From: Bacteroidota bacterium
GTDB lineage: Bacteria; Bacteroidota; Ignavibacteria; Palsa-1295
DNA length: 64,000 nucleotides
Reading direction: 5' to 3'
Assembly: GCA_021324735.1 (NCBI GenBank)
Contig: JAJPIO010000006.1
Span: forward strand, 79,667 to 143,666
The first letter of the stretch is position 1, and each line of letters opens with the position of its first letter. Positions 45,050 to 55,037 of the stretch are shown one piece after another. A model generated the notes under the pieces. That model saw only the letters and a list, made by a program, of their open reading frames with translations, was not told the DNA's origin and did not search any database. The translations under genes and the position numbers were made by a program.

Positions 45050-47931
45050 TGGCCGCGCTGCATAGAATCGAACACTTGGTGATTGCGAAGATCCTGAATG
45101 TCCGACGCATTGCCAGCGAACCCTCCATAGGCGGCGATCAAGGCTGAATATTTTGCGTAGGCAGAATCATACTGCTTATTCACTTCGAACTTTCGCGCAT
45201 CGCATTCATCGAGCTTGAGCTTTAGGAAGGCCTGCTGCTCCGGCTTGGATTGCGACATCATCGTTGCAAAATCCTTACGTGCTTGATCGATCTCACCCGC
45301 ACGAAGCTCTAGATTTGCAAGCTGATAGTTCGCTTCAAACCCTGCCTGACTTTCTTTGGAGTCGGGGTTTTGGAGTTGTTCCTTTAAGCTTGTTACCCCT
45401 TGTTTCGCATACTTCTCCATCAGCGGCCAATCGCCGGTACGGTCGGCAAGATCGGCGATAAAGGAAGCAAAGGAATAATCGAGCGGTATTTGTGAAAGTG
45501 GAATACGTGCTTCCATAGTATCCAACGCCCTTCTACCGTTCGCAAGATCATTCTTTTGAATGTACCAATTCGCCAGACGCATGAATTCGAAGCGATACGT
45601 TAACGAATATTCGTCGTCCATCGCACTGCGATGTGCCGAAGGATCGGCATACGTACGCAGGATCATTCCCCGATACGGCTCAGCATGCGCCTTCGCAGGA
45701 GTGCTGAACACCGCTTCTGCATATCGAACTGGTTGTAGGCTCCCCCCCAAGCCGTTATGATCGGCCGGCTGTGCAAATGGCGTTACACGGGCAATTAATC
45801 CCTCATAGACGAGATATTTATTAAGTCCTGCCCGCTCGTTCTCCGGGACCGTTACGGAATAACAAATGGGGCGCTTTCCTAAATTGGTATAGACGATATC
45901 AGCAACCAGGAAATCACTTGGCAGGCCGATCTGCGGCGTCCAGGTCATGGTCGTCGCTGTCGCGGTAGAGTCTCCAGTGATCCAGCGTGCTTGTCCGTCC
46001 GTCACCGGAATGACGAATGGCGAGCGCCAGTCGCGCGCCTTCTCCACAGCATCGTAGGTCGCATTATCATCGCCGAGTGCGAGGTTCGCTTTGGTGAAAT
46101 AGGTTAGATCGACAGCATCCGTCCCCCAATCATTCTTATCTACCAATTGCCTGACATTCCACATCATGGTTGCAAGCTGGAGCTGGACGATGCGCACATC
46201 ACGGCGGATCCCGTACGCGTCCTGAATGCACCACAGTGGAAACGTATCGTTATCGCCATAGGTAAATAGTATGGCGTTAGGCTCACAACTCTGCAAGATA
46301 TTGTAGGCATATTCCCACGGTATCCAATTATGCTTCCGTGAATACTCGGCCCATTTCGAAGATTTGCTGAACGGCTGACCGATGATCATACCGGATAAAC
46401 CAATGCACTGATTGAGCGGCCCGAAGATAAACAGCAGAGAACAAGCGGCAATAAGGGCGTACGACATCTTTCGCTCATTCCACAATGCAAAGCGTTCTCG
46501 TATCCACTCCATTATGCCGACCGCCCCGATACCTACCCACATTGCATAAATATAGAAAGCCCCTACATAGAAGTAATCACGCTCGCGCGGTTGCGGGTCT
46601 TGCTGGTTTTGGTACCAGTCGACCAAATACCCCATAATGATGAATGTACCGAGTAATGTCAGTGCCCGCTTGGGGTCTCGCTTGAAATGCCAGTAGATTC
46701 CAAGCAATCCGAGCATGAAGGGTAGCGCCCATGTCTTCGAAAAATCGACGCCGGCACCTTTATCGTCCGTCGTACGCCCGATGAAATTCCATCCGAGATA
46801 GCGATGGTACATGAAATTCGTCTGGTACTCCCAGAAGAATTGCGCGTCACTCGAATAATCCTCCCACGTCGGCTGATGATCTTCTCGCTGCTGCGGTAAT
46901 CGGCGATGAGCAAATTCATCTCCCAAACTCATCGAGCCATACTGGTCGCGATTGATGTAGCCGGCAAGACTCTTAAATGTGGAGGGCGCATTCTCATTCA
47001 TGGGTGGATTCTGCGACGCCCGCACCATGACAAAGAGATATGTTGTATAGCCTAAGAAGACCATAACAAGTATCCACGCACTAAGCGCAACTTTGGGCTT
47101 CCTATTCTTCTCGCCATAAAAGACGGCGAATAGCATGGCCGCAATTACGATCGCAGAGAGAATTCCGAGTCCATTGCCAGCCCAATCGACCAACTTGGAT
47201 AGAATGACCCAAAAGATCACGACAAATGCAATGACCGAAAGGCCCACCATTCCGAACCAACTGGAGAGCGTTACATTCTTTCGTCGGCGATAGTATACCA
47301 GCATAAAGGCCGGGAACATGGTAAGAAGTGCAAGCTGATGCACCCCGAGCGAAAGCCCTACCACATACGCAATGAGCAGAAGGTATTTTTCGCTATGTTC
47401 CTCATCCGCGTGATCGTACCACACCATCAGGAGCCACGGCACGAGCGATATAAAAAGCGAACCGAATGCATAGACCTCGCACTCAAGGGCATTGAACCAA
47501 AAACTGTCGGTCCAGCAATAGGACAATGCGCCAATAAGCGCACCACCGAACAGAATAACAGCATCCGATACGGACTCCGGAAACCCGCGCCATAACCGAA
47601 TGAGGCGAACAAGCGTGAGATAGAGCAGAAGGATCGATACTGCCGATGAGAGGACCGAGAAGAGATTATACCGCGCTGCGTAATCCGAAAAGGTCGGCAG
47701 TATCATCGCGATGCGGCCAACGATGGTCCAGAGTGGTGCTCCTGGCGGATGTGGCACTTGGAGCGCACTGGCAGCAGCGGCAAATTCACCGCAATCCCAG
47801 AATGGGATCGTCGGCTGCATCGTCAGCAAATAGGTAAAGAAGGCTACGGCGAATGCTACGCCGGCCACGACAAAATGGATACGCTTGTATTCAGGACGCA
47901 TTGTTGTAGGCGTGTCAGGCAGCGGCTCCAT
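45046..47931 (-). CDS. DUF2723 membrane protein with TPR-like C-terminus
   Basis: A 961-residue inner-membrane protein. The N-terminal half has about 12 helices. The motif PFWDCGEFAAAASALQVPHPPG near 44-65 (core residues WDCGEF, HPPG) is the DUF2723 signature, found in Bacteroidota and related to protein O-mannosyltransferase-like GT-C enzymes. The C-terminal 350 residues are soluble, with a helical repeat part after about 800. It probably transfers a sugar from a lipid carrier. Its start overlaps the hemW end by 17 bases. Confidence 0.87.
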   Translation of the reverse strand: MEPLPDTPTTMRPEYKRIHFVVAGVAFAVAFFTYLLTMQPTIPFWDCGEFAAAASALQVPHPPGAPLWTIVGRIAMILPTFSDYAARYNLFSVLSSAVSILLLYLTLVRLIRLWRGFPESVSDAVILFGGALIGALSYCWTDSFWFNALECEVYAFGSLFISLVPWLLMVWYDHADEEHSEKYLLLIAYVVGLSLGVHQLALLTMFPAFMLVYYRRRKNVTLSSWFGMVGLSVIAFVVIFWVILSKLVDWAGNGLGILSAIVIAAMLFAVFYGEKNRKPKVALSAWILVMVFLGYTTYLFVMVRASQNPPMNENAPSTFKSLAGYINRDQYGSMSLGDEFAHRRLPQQREDHQPTWEDYSSDAQFFWEYQTNFMYHRYLGWNFIGRTTDDKGAGVDFSKTWALPFMLGLLGIYWHFKRDPKRALTLLGTFIIMGYLVDWYQNQQDPQPRERDYFYVGAFYIYAMWVGIGAVGIMEWIRERFALWNERKMSYALIAACSLLFIFGPLNQCIGLSGMIIGQPFSKSSKWAEYSRKHNWIPWEYAYNILQSCEPNAILFTYGDNDTFPLWCIQDAYGIRRDVRIVQLQLATMMWNVRQLVDKNDWGTDAVDLTYFTKANLALGDDNATYDAVEKARDWRSPFVIPVTDGQARWITGDSTATATTMTWTPQIGLPSDFLVADIVYTNLGKRPICYSVTVPENERAGLNKYLVYEGLIARVTPFAQPADHNGLGGSLQPVRYAEAVFSTPAKAHAEPYRGMILRTYADPSAHRSAMDDEYSLTYRFEFMRLANWYIQKNDLANGRRALDTMEARIPLSQIPLDYSFASFIADLADRTGDWPLMEKYAKQGVTSLKEQLQNPDSKESQAGFEANYQLANLELRAGEIDQARKDFATMMSQSKPEQQAFLKLKLDECDARKFEVNKQYDSAYAKYSALIAAYGGFAGNASDIQDLRNHQVFDSMQRGH

Positions 47932-49123
47932 ACTGCCGCTGAAGCAAGGGTAGAACGATTTCGGTCGGAGTATGCTCCCGCTCGCGCAACAGCCGGGTCA
48001 CAATGCCATCGCAAAAGCGATAGCCTTTTTGCGTGAGCTTCAGAAGTCCCTCTTCTGAGACGAGCATTCCATCTTCCATAAACCATTGGACATCTTGGTT
48101 CTTAAGAAGGTCTTCGCTGAAGTCCGATTCGAAATCCTTAAGTCGAATTCCAGTCGAGCGAAGCTGAAGATAAAGGATCTCGGTCCGGCGATCTTCCGGA
48201 GTAAGCCTTTCGCTATTAATGATCGGCAATTTCCCCGCTCGTATCATCTTGCTATATTCTTCAAGCGACGAGATATTCCAGGCACGAACACCATCAATAA
48301 ACTCGTGTGCCGAGGGACCAAAAGAGACGTAGTCTTTATGACCATCCCAATATACGAGATTATGCTTGGCCCTTTTCTCCGAAGACTTCGCGTAATTCGA
48401 AATTTCGTATTGTGCAAAACCTGCTTCTGAAAGCCGATCCTGAACGATGTCGAACAATGCTGCGGCTCGGTCAGCGTCCAGTTCGATTACCTTACCAAGC
48501 TGTACCAATCGGTATAACGGCGTACCTCGTTCGACGATAAGATTATAGGCGCTGATATGATCTGTCTCGAGCTTGATCGCTTCATCGAGTGTCCGACGAA
48601 GCACCGATTCTTCCTGATCGGGAAGCGCGAAGATGAGATCGAGGCTGACATTATCGAAACCGGCTTGCCTTGCGAGAGCGATCGCTTCTTTTGCTTGCTT
48701 CGCATCGTGAATGCGACCGAGAAATTCTAACTCCCTCGCATCGAATGATTGTACTCCAAAGCTAAGTCTGTTGACTCCGAGCGACCGATACGCTTTGAGT
48801 TTATCAAGGCTAACAGTGCCCGGGTTGCATTCCAGTGTAAACTCGCAGTCTGCAGCTATACTAAAATACTGTTGGAGCTTGCCTATAATTCGTTCTAACT
48901 CCTGTGGAGTAAGAAGCGATGGAGTCCCACCTCCGAAGAAGATCGTTTGTAATGCTCTTCCTTCTAGGGCTGGATTACTTCGGAGTTTAAGATCTATCTC
49001 CGCTAAAAGAAGGTCAACGAAATCCTCACGCAGGGCAAGGTTCTCGATCGAATAGAAGTCGCAATAAATGCACTTTCTTTCGCAGAACGGAATATGGAGA
49101 TATACGCTAAGAGGAGGCATCAT
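47915..49123 (-). CDS. hemW: Radical SAM haem chaperone HemW
   Basis: A 402-residue radical SAM protein of the HemN/HemW family. CERKCIYCDF gives cysteines C14, C18 and C21 for the [4Fe-4S] cluster, followed by Asp-Phe where HemN has a fourth cysteine, which marks HemW. FGGGTPSLL and GVNRLSFGVQSF are family motifs. HemW carries haem to acceptors; it lacks coproporphyrinogen oxidase activity in studied cases. It starts with tandem ATG codons (49123 or 49120). Confidence 0.9.
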   Translation of the reverse strand: MMPPLSVYLHIPFCERKCIYCDFYSIENLALREDFVDLLLAEIDLKLRSNPALEGRALQTIFFGGGTPSLLTPQELERIIGKLQQYFSIAADCEFTLECNPGTVSLDKLKAYRSLGVNRLSFGVQSFDARELEFLGRIHDAKQAKEAIALARQAGFDNVSLDLIFALPDQEESVLRRTLDEAIKLETDHISAYNLIVERGTPLYRLVQLGKVIELDADRAAALFDIVQDRLSEAGFAQYEISNYAKSSEKRAKHNLVYWDGHKDYVSFGPSAHEFIDGVRAWNISSLEEYSKMIRAGKLPIINSERLTPEDRRTEILYLQLRSTGIRLKDFESDFSEDLLKNQDVQWFMEDGMLVSEEGLLKLTQKGYRFCDGIVTRLLREREHTPTEIVLPLLQRQYGAAA

Positions 49124-49128
49124 ACAAT

Positions 49129-49150
49129 GCCCCCTCCCAAAGGAGAGGGC
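49129..49150. repeat. Short palindrome between lepB and hemW
   Basis: GCCCCCTCCC-AA-AGGAGAGGGC-type hairpin (49129-49150, one mismatch). It lacks a T-run on the minus strand, so it does not look like a terminator. It resembles the CCCTCTCC..GGAGAGGG palindromes widespread in bacterial genomes. Confidence 0.5.
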
Positions 49151-49164
49151 CTACAGTGAACGGC

Positions 49165-50172
49165 TTAATGTATTAACCGCCCGATTCTATCCCATCGAAT
49201 GTGGAAGTGCTGCACTTCGTCCGGGTCATAGCCGTCACCCTGACCAGCCGACGGCGGGTTATACCACGACCAGTAAATAATAAACCCGCTACCGACGACA
49301 TTATCCATTGGTGCAAAACCCCAAAAGCGTGAATCTTCGGAGTCATCGCGGTTATCTCCCATCATCCAAAGATAATCACGCTGGACCTTATACTGCGTGG
49401 ACGGCTTACCGTCGATAAGAATTACGTCGTTCGGCCCGATCTCGATCTTATGCCCCTCGCGAGCGATAAAAACTTCCCATTGATCGAAGTTGGCTTTACT
49501 GATCGGTATAATATCTCCTTGTTTTGGAATACGGAGGGGACCAAAATTATCTTTATTCCATTGGGCACCACGTGGGAATATTCTCGGATCGACGACGCCG
49601 GCCTTCTCGGTATCTTGTAGGATCGACTCCGGTGGATTCGGGAATATCTTCCCGTTTACATACACTTGCTTGTTGATAATTTGGATAACGTCCCCCGGCA
49701 AGCCGATACAACGCTTAATATAATTTACTTTCTTTTCGCGAGGAACAACGAGATCGCGATCTCCTGGATACTCGAACACCACGACATCTCCACGCTTTAC
49801 ACTCCAGGTCTTGAGATGTAAGTGCGGAATTTCCGTTTCGGTGAAAGGAATATATTTGGGAGTTTCTATAAAATATCCGATCTTATTAACGAACAGGTAA
49901 TCACCGACAAGCAGCGTGTTCTTCATCGAGCCGGTCGGAATACGAAATGCTTCGAAGAAGAACGTGCGAATAACGAACGCAATGAGCGCGGCTATGAATA
50001 ACGAGCGAAGCCAGCTCTCTTTCTTCTTTCCATTTGGCTTACCGTTCGAGGTATTCTGCTTGCTCTCTCGCTCGGCGCGAATTTCGGCATACGTCTTCGT
50101 GCGCTTTGGTTCACCGTTCGAAGGCGAAGAACCTCGCAATGACGTCGATCCTAAATCTGTGTTCTTTGCCAT
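49165..50172 (-). CDS. lepB: Signal peptidase I, copy 1
   Basis: A 335-residue type I signal peptidase. One membrane helix (about 56-74) is followed by PTGSMKNTLLVGD with the catalytic Ser82, YIKRCIGLPGD with the lysine base K153, and GDNRDDSEDSRFWG (box E). The N-terminus has an extra 50 charged residues. It removes signal peptides at the outer face of the inner membrane. It follows the second copy with a 42-base gap and is closely related to it. Confidence 0.93.
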   Translation of the reverse strand: MAKNTDLGSTSLRGSSPSNGEPKRTKTYAEIRAERESKQNTSNGKPNGKKKESWLRSLFIAALIAFVIRTFFFEAFRIPTGSMKNTLLVGDYLFVNKIGYFIETPKYIPFTETEIPHLHLKTWSVKRGDVVVFEYPGDRDLVVPREKKVNYIKRCIGLPGDVIQIINKQVYVNGKIFPNPPESILQDTEKAGVVDPRIFPRGAQWNKDNFGPLRIPKQGDIIPISKANFDQWEVFIAREGHKIEIGPNDVILIDGKPSTQYKVQRDYLWMMGDNRDDSEDSRFWGFAPMDNVVGSGFIIYWSWYNPPSAGQGDGYDPDEVQHFHIRWDRIGRLIH

Positions 50173-50214
50173 TAGGCTGCTGGATTCCGATCCTAAAAAG
50201 AAATATTACGATTC

Positions 50215-51135
50215 TTACTTAATCAATGTGCCAACTCGATCCCACCGGATATGAAATTTCTGTACCTCATCCGGATCGTAGCCATCTCCGCTGCCCGACG
50301 AAGGAGGGTTATACCACGACCAATAAACGATAGCAGCTTTGCCAATGACGTTGTCCATCGGGGCAAAACCCCACATCCTTGAATCTTCCGAGTTGTCCCG
50401 GTTATCGCCCATCATCCACAGATAGTCGCGCCGGACCGTATAATCCGTGGCCTGTTTCCCGTCGATCAAGACCTGATCGTTCATTCCGAGAGCGACGTGA
50501 TGGCCCTCACGCTCGATAAAAATCTGCCACGCGTCAATATTTTCTTTGTTGATGGAAAGAACGTCCCCGACTTTAGGAATACGTAGTGGACCAAAGTTAT
50601 CGGCATTCCACTGTGCGCCGCGAGGAAAGATTCTTGAATCTACCAGTCCGGCTGGCTCCGTATCCGAAGTCAGAATACTTTCGGATGGGTTAGGAAACGG
50701 CACTCCATTTACAAACAACTGCTTGTTCTTAATTTGAATGATATCCCCGGGCAACCCAACGCACCGCTTGATGTAATTCTCATCACGCTTGTGTGCTGTG
50801 ATCTCGTCTCGATCACCCGGATACTCGAAAACGACCACATCTCCACGAGCCACATCCCATGTTTTGATATGGAGATGTGGGATTTCGATGCTGGTAAACG
50901 GAATGTACTTCGGCGTTTGTATGAAGTACCCTATCTTGTTCACAAATAAATAATCGCCCACAAGAACGGTGTTCTTCATTGAGCCACTCGGAATGTGAAA
51001 TGCGCCCGCGAACGAAGTCCGTACAATGCCTACGACGATCAGCACCATGAAGAGCGACCCGATCCCATTTTTCTTCGTCTTATTGGGACGCAATTTTGAG
51101 GGTTGATTAGAGTGAGAAGTTCTGCGATTTGTCAT
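50215..51135 (-). CDS. lepB: Signal peptidase I, copy 2
   Basis: A 306-residue signal peptidase I with a helix at about 25-42, catalytic Ser52 in PSGSMKNTVLVGD, Lys123 in YIKRCVGLPGD and box E GDNRDNSEDSRMWG. It starts 6 bases after the lepA stop. Both copies keep the full active site and are tandem duplicates. They differ mainly in the N-terminal cytoplasmic tail and a few insertion loops, so division of substrates is possible. Confidence 0.93.
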   Translation of the reverse strand: MTNRRTSHSNQPSKLRPNKTKKNGIGSLFMVLIVVGIVRTSFAGAFHIPSGSMKNTVLVGDYLFVNKIGYFIQTPKYIPFTSIEIPHLHIKTWDVARGDVVVFEYPGDRDEITAHKRDENYIKRCVGLPGDIIQIKNKQLFVNGVPFPNPSESILTSDTEPAGLVDSRIFPRGAQWNADNFGPLRIPKVGDVLSINKENIDAWQIFIEREGHHVALGMNDQVLIDGKQATDYTVRRDYLWMMGDNRDNSEDSRMWGFAPMDNVIGKAAIVYWSWYNPPSSGSGDGYDPDEVQKFHIRWDRVGTLIK

Positions 51136-51141
51136 GATGTG

Positions 51142-52956
51142 TTATTCCGAAATTTGCAACACCGCCAAGAAAGCCTCCTGCGGTACTTCGATTCGGCCGA
51201 CTTGTTTCATGCGCTTTTTGCCCTCTTTCTGCTTTTCGAGCAGCTTGCGCTTACGGGAAATATCTCCACCATAGCACTTTGCTGTAACGTCCTTGCGAAG
51301 AGCACTCACAGTTTCACGGGCGATGATCTTGGCTCCGATAGCTGCCTGAATGGCAACCTCGAACATTTGACGTGGAATCAGCTCCCGAAGTTTCGAGCAT
51401 AATTTTTTCCCATACTCGTAGGCTTTATCCCGGTGGACGATCGTCGAAAAGGCATCGACAGGATCGCCATTGAGCAGAATGTCGAGCTTTACGAGATCGC
51501 TTTGCCGGTACTCCAGGAATTCATAGTCGAGCGAAGCATAGCCCCGCGAGATCGACTTTAGTTTATCGTAGAAATCAAAGATGATCTCGGAGAGCGGAAA
51601 TTCGTAATGAATATCGGCGCGCGTTGGGTCGATATACGATGTCGTTTTGTAGACGCCCCGCCGCTCTGTCGCAAGCTTCATAATGGAGCCGACATATTCC
51701 GATGGTGCGATGATCTGCGCCTTGATGAACGGCTCTTCAACAAACTCGATGCGTCCCGGCTCGGGCATTGCCGAAGGGTTATCGACCACGACCACATCAC
51801 CTTTGGTCGTCATCACGCGATACTCAACGTTCGGGACCGTTGTAACAATATTCTGATCGAACTCGCGGTCGAGGCGCTCCTGTATGATCTCCATGTGGAG
51901 CAGCCCGAGGAAGCCGCAGCGGAATCCGAAGCCTAATGCCACAGAACTTTCCGGCTCATAAACAAGCGAGGAGTCATTGAGCGACAGTTTATCGAGCGAG
52001 TCGCGGAGCATTGCAAAGTCTTCTGCCGACTGTGGATACAGTCCCGCAAAGACCATCGGCTTGGAGACTTTGAATCCGGAGATAGGCGCGGTTGCACCAT
52101 TTCGAAAATGCGTAACGGTATCACCGACACGCGTATCCTTTACGTCCTTTACTCCGGCAATAAGGTAGCCCACATCGCCAGCCGAGAGAGAGTGCTTCTT
52201 TTCCCGGCCCATCCGGAGCGTGCCCAACTCTTCAACGCGATACTTTTGCTTCGTCGCCATGAAGAGGATCTCGTCCCCTTCTTTGATCGTACCATCGAAG
52301 ACGCGCATGTAAACGACGGAGCCACGATAGGGATCGAATACGGAGTCGAAGATGAGGCAGCGAAGCGGAGCAGTGACATCTCCTTTGGGAGCCGGAATAC
52401 GCTCACGCACGGCTTCGAGCACCTCGGTAATTCCGATGCCCGATTTGGCACTCGCGAGAATAATATCTTCCTTCTTGCAACCGATAAGCTCGATGATCTG
52501 ATGGCTCACTTCATCAATCATCGCCGATTGCAGATCGACCTTGTTCAGGACCGGAATAATTTCGAGACCGGCATCGATCGCGAGATAAAGATTGGTGATC
52601 GTCTGCGCTTCCACGCCCTGCGTGGCATCGACCACCAGGATAGCACCCTCGCAGGCGGCAAGGCTTCGGCTTACTTCATACGTAAAATCGACGTGTCCGG
52701 GAGTATCGATGAGGTTGTAGGTATAGTCGTTGCCATCCTGCGCACGATACTTCATCTGGATGGCGTGCAGTTTAATGGTGATACCACGCTCCTGTTCGAG
52801 CGCCATATCATCGAGGATCTGATTGGTCGTCATCTCCCGCGCCTCGATCGTATGCGTTTCCAGTAGCAGTTTATCGGCAAGCGTCGACTTACCGTGATCG
52901 ATATGCGCAATAATGCAGAAATTCCGAATCTTATCTAGCGTCTGGGGTGCGGCCAT
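51142..52956 (-). CDS. lepA: Elongation factor 4 (LepA)
   Basis: A 604-residue GTPase. [15 protein letters not shown] is the P-loop, DTPGHVDF is G3 and NKVDL is G4, with the EF-G-like domains after it and the LepA-specific C-terminal domain ending in [20 protein letters not shown]. It acts on the ribosome, moving it backward or helping initiation. The lepA-lepB order is the classic one. Confidence 0.95.
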   Translation of the reverse strand: MAAPQTLDKIRNFCIIAHIDHGKSTLADKLLLETHTIEAREMTTNQILDDMALEQERGITIKLHAIQMKYRAQDGNDYTYNLIDTPGHVDFTYEVSRSLAACEGAILVVDATQGVEAQTITNLYLAIDAGLEIIPVLNKVDLQSAMIDEVSHQIIELIGCKKEDIILASAKSGIGITEVLEAVRERIPAPKGDVTAPLRCLIFDSVFDPYRGSVVYMRVFDGTIKEGDEILFMATKQKYRVEELGTLRMGREKKHSLSAGDVGYLIAGVKDVKDTRVGDTVTHFRNGATAPISGFKVSKPMVFAGLYPQSAEDFAMLRDSLDKLSLNDSSLVYEPESSVALGFGFRCGFLGLLHMEIIQERLDREFDQNIVTTVPNVEYRVMTTKGDVVVVDNPSAMPEPGRIEFVEEPFIKAQIIAPSEYVGSIMKLATERRGVYKTTSYIDPTRADIHYEFPLSEIIFDFYDKLKSISRGYASLDYEFLEYRQSDLVKLDILLNGDPVDAFSTIVHRDKAYEYGKKLCSKLRELIPRQMFEVAIQAAIGAKIIARETVSALRKDVTAKCYGGDISRKRKLLEKQKEGKKRMKQVGRIEVPQEAFLAVLQISE

Positions 52957-53113
52957 TCCGTGCCTAAATTTCCCTATTTTCCGAGGTTAGGCGGCTGCAA
53001 CAGCCGGAATTGGGGAAATGCTCCGAAGCTATTGGCTGCTCATTTTCCTGGGACCTCCCCGACTCTTTCGACCTCTACCTACACATCGCTCAAGGCCTTA
53101 TTCTAAGGAATAA

Positions 53114-53524
53114 TTAGCCCACCACCGATCCACACGCCTTACACTTGTGTGCCGCCGCCGGTATCGTCTCCAGGCACTCGGGACATGTCTTCGTTGGCGC
53201 TTCTTCCTTCTTTGGTAAGAGTGCCTTGGTAATGAGGAAGACCACGAACGAGATGATTAGAAAATCGAGAAGGGTCCCAACCAGGTCTCCATACTTAATG
53301 GAGGTTACGGTTACTTTGCCTGTGGCATCAGTTACCTGCTTTAAGATGAATTGCTTCTCGCGCCAGTCACCGGCAGGGAGCACGAGACTTATGATCGGCA
53401 TCAGCAGATCGCTGACTATGCCGGTAACGAGCTTACCCGTCGCCGCGCCGATAATAACACCGATGGCCAATGCGAGCGCATTGCTCTTCGTGAGAAACTC
53501 CTTGAATTGCTTGATCATGTTCAT
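53114..53524 (-). CDS. mscL: MscL mechanosensitive channel with zinc ribbon
   Basis: A 136-residue large-conductance mechanosensitive channel. FKEFLTKSNALALAIGVIIG and PIISLVLP form the first helix region, with a second helix near 82-102. The tail has C114, C117, C128 and C131 in CPECLETIP..HKCKACG, a zinc ribbon replacing the usual C-terminal helical bundle. It protects from osmotic down-shock. It shares ATGA with the acetyltransferase upstream. Confidence 0.9.
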   Translation of the reverse strand: MNMIKQFKEFLTKSNALALAIGVIIGAATGKLVTGIVSDLLMPIISLVLPAGDWREKQFILKQVTDATGKVTVTSIKYGDLVGTLLDFLIISFVVFLITKALLPKKEEAPTKTCPECLETIPAAAHKCKACGSVVG

Positions 53525-54024
53525 CCAGGGTTAAGAGACAACTCCCATGTTTGCGCCATCGTCATCGGTCCGAAGAGTGTATTCGGCTCTTCTTCTACCA
53601 GGCGAAAGCCAAACGTTTCATACAGGTGTCGAGCGGCAAGTAGAACATCATTCGTCCACAATATAATTTTCCGGTATTCCGCCCTTTGGGCGAATTCAAG
53701 ACATTCTTCAATCAGCCGTCGTCCCACTCCTTTGCCTCTGGCGGCCGGCTCAACAAGCAACAGCCGTAGCTTAGCAACGTTATTGCCATTATCGACTAAG
53801 AATATACACCCGGCAAATTCGCCATCGATCTCCGCGATCCAGCAACGCTCACGAACGGGATCATTTCGCTTTAAGAATTTCGCAGCCACTTCAGCCACGA
53901 GCGCTTCGAACTGCTCGTTCCAGCCATATTCCTCCTCATAGATCTTCGCGTGGCGATAGATGATCCAGCCGATGTCACCGATCTTGTGATCTCTCAGTGT
54001 GAGTTCGTGTGAATTACTCGTCAT
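53521..54024 (-). CDS. GNAT-family acetyltransferase
   Basis: I use the ATG at 54024; a GTG 21 bases earlier is also in frame. A 167-residue GNAT fold begins with RDHKIGDIGWIIYRHAKIY, which is typical of the acetyltransferase part of MarR-GNAT fusion proteins but stands alone here. LLLVEPAARGKGVGRRLIEE is the acetyl-CoA binding motif. The substrate is unknown. Its stop and the start of mscL overlap. Confidence 0.87.
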   Translation of the reverse strand: MTSNSHELTLRDHKIGDIGWIIYRHAKIYEEEYGWNEQFEALVAEVAAKFLKRNDPVRERCWIAEIDGEFAGCIFLVDNGNNVAKLRLLLVEPAARGKGVGRRLIEECLEFAQRAEYRKIILWTNDVLLAARHLYETFGFRLVEEEPNTLFGPMTMAQTWELSLNPG

Positions 54025-54112
54025 GCAGTGTATCAAAGAGGTCACAATTTACGCAACGGAACGGCTGAGCATGAGATTTGCGCCGGCAGCTTCATTATAA
54101 ACCTCTTGTACT

Positions 54113-54484
54113 ATGTGGAAGTCACTCGTTATTTTATGCGCAGTTGCGCTAACTTCTTGCGCCGGACCAGAAATTCCAGACACACCGGGTAACTCGGTCG
54201 TTCGTGCGTACTCCGCTATCAACGAGCAGGATTCGCTTGCCTATATGAGTTCGCTCTCTCGTGAAAAGCGCGAAGTCTACGAAGCAATACCCGCCGCACT
54301 CCAAAGCATGCTCAATGAATGGAAAGGCCAGCGTGCTGACGTTAAGGTATTATCGGTCCATCATAACGATACCATGGCGACGATCGTCTACAATTTGAAA
54401 GTTGAAGGTGGCCATCCTGCAGAGCAGGACTCCTTACTCGCGCACGCTTATCTCGAAGAAGACGGCTGGAAATTGGGATACTAA
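54113..54484 (+). CDS. Small lipoprotein, paralogue 1 of 3
   Basis: A 123-residue lipoprotein with lipobox LTSC (Cys16), then AGPEIPDTPGNSVVRAY and an ending in DGWKLGY. The body recalls the NTF2-like DUF4878 fold (short helix with DSLAYMSSLS, then WKG..ADVKVLSV and strands). Two relatives follow directly, at 54549 and 55038. Confidence 0.8.
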   Translation: MWKSLVILCAVALTSCAGPEIPDTPGNSVVRAYSAINEQDSLAYMSSLSREKREVYEAIPAALQSMLNEWKGQRADVKVLSVHHNDTMATIVYNLKVEGGHPAEQDSLLAHAYLEEDGWKLGY

Positions 54485-54548
54485 CCTCGACTTTACGGTC
54501 AGGTAACAACTTCATAGTATATTTGACGGTCGTCAATTTCTATCCGCT

Positions 54549-54923
54549 ATGAAGTCTCTTCTTATTTTCAGCTTATTCTGTATTGCACTCGTCGGATGCG
54601 GTAAATCTGAATCCACGGCAGGCCCGTGAGATGCCGTCAAAGCAACCTTCGATGCACTCAATAATCAGGACTCAGCCGCATATATCGCATCACTTTCGAA
54701 TGACAAAGTCGAGGCTCTCTCAATGGATTCTTCCGGAGTCCGTGCGATCCTCGACCGCTGGAAAGGCCGCCATGCCGACGTGAAAATACTTTCGGTTACC
54801 GGCAACGATTCGATAGCCACCGTTCTCTATAACCTTACTATCACCGGCCGCGAACCACGTACTCATGATTCCATTCGAGGCCGCGCTTATATGGAGAACG
54901 GTATGTGGAAACACGGATACTAA
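54549..54923 (+). pseudogene. Small lipoprotein, paralogue 2 of 3, broken by TGA
   Basis: From the ATG at 54549 the frame gives a 26-residue signal with lipobox VGCG (Cys17), then an in-frame TGA at 54627-54629, then continues without another stop to 54923 with DAVKATFDALNNQDSAAYIA and WKGRHADVKILSV, aligned with both neighbours. The stop falls where the relatives have a Gly/Asn. A likely -7 box TATATTTG is at 54518-54525. It may be a recently broken gene, or a stop that is read through. Confidence 0.7.
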
Positions 54924-55037
54924 GCTATCAGCGCTATCTCTGAACCTGCATACTATCCCCTGCTTCATTAGAATATTCAGAGTAACGCAAGGTACAAAAT
55001 TTGTGGATGAGATTACACTCCACATCTTTTGTATACA

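Noticed and set aside
45031-45060. GC-rich hairpin CAGCGCG..CGCGCTG as terminator of the DUF2723 gene
   Set aside because: It has a bulge, overlaps the stop codon and lacks a T-run on either strand.
52108-52866. 252-codon + strand frame
   Set aside because: Antisense to lepA, whose protein is fully recognisable; no motifs in the reverse reading.
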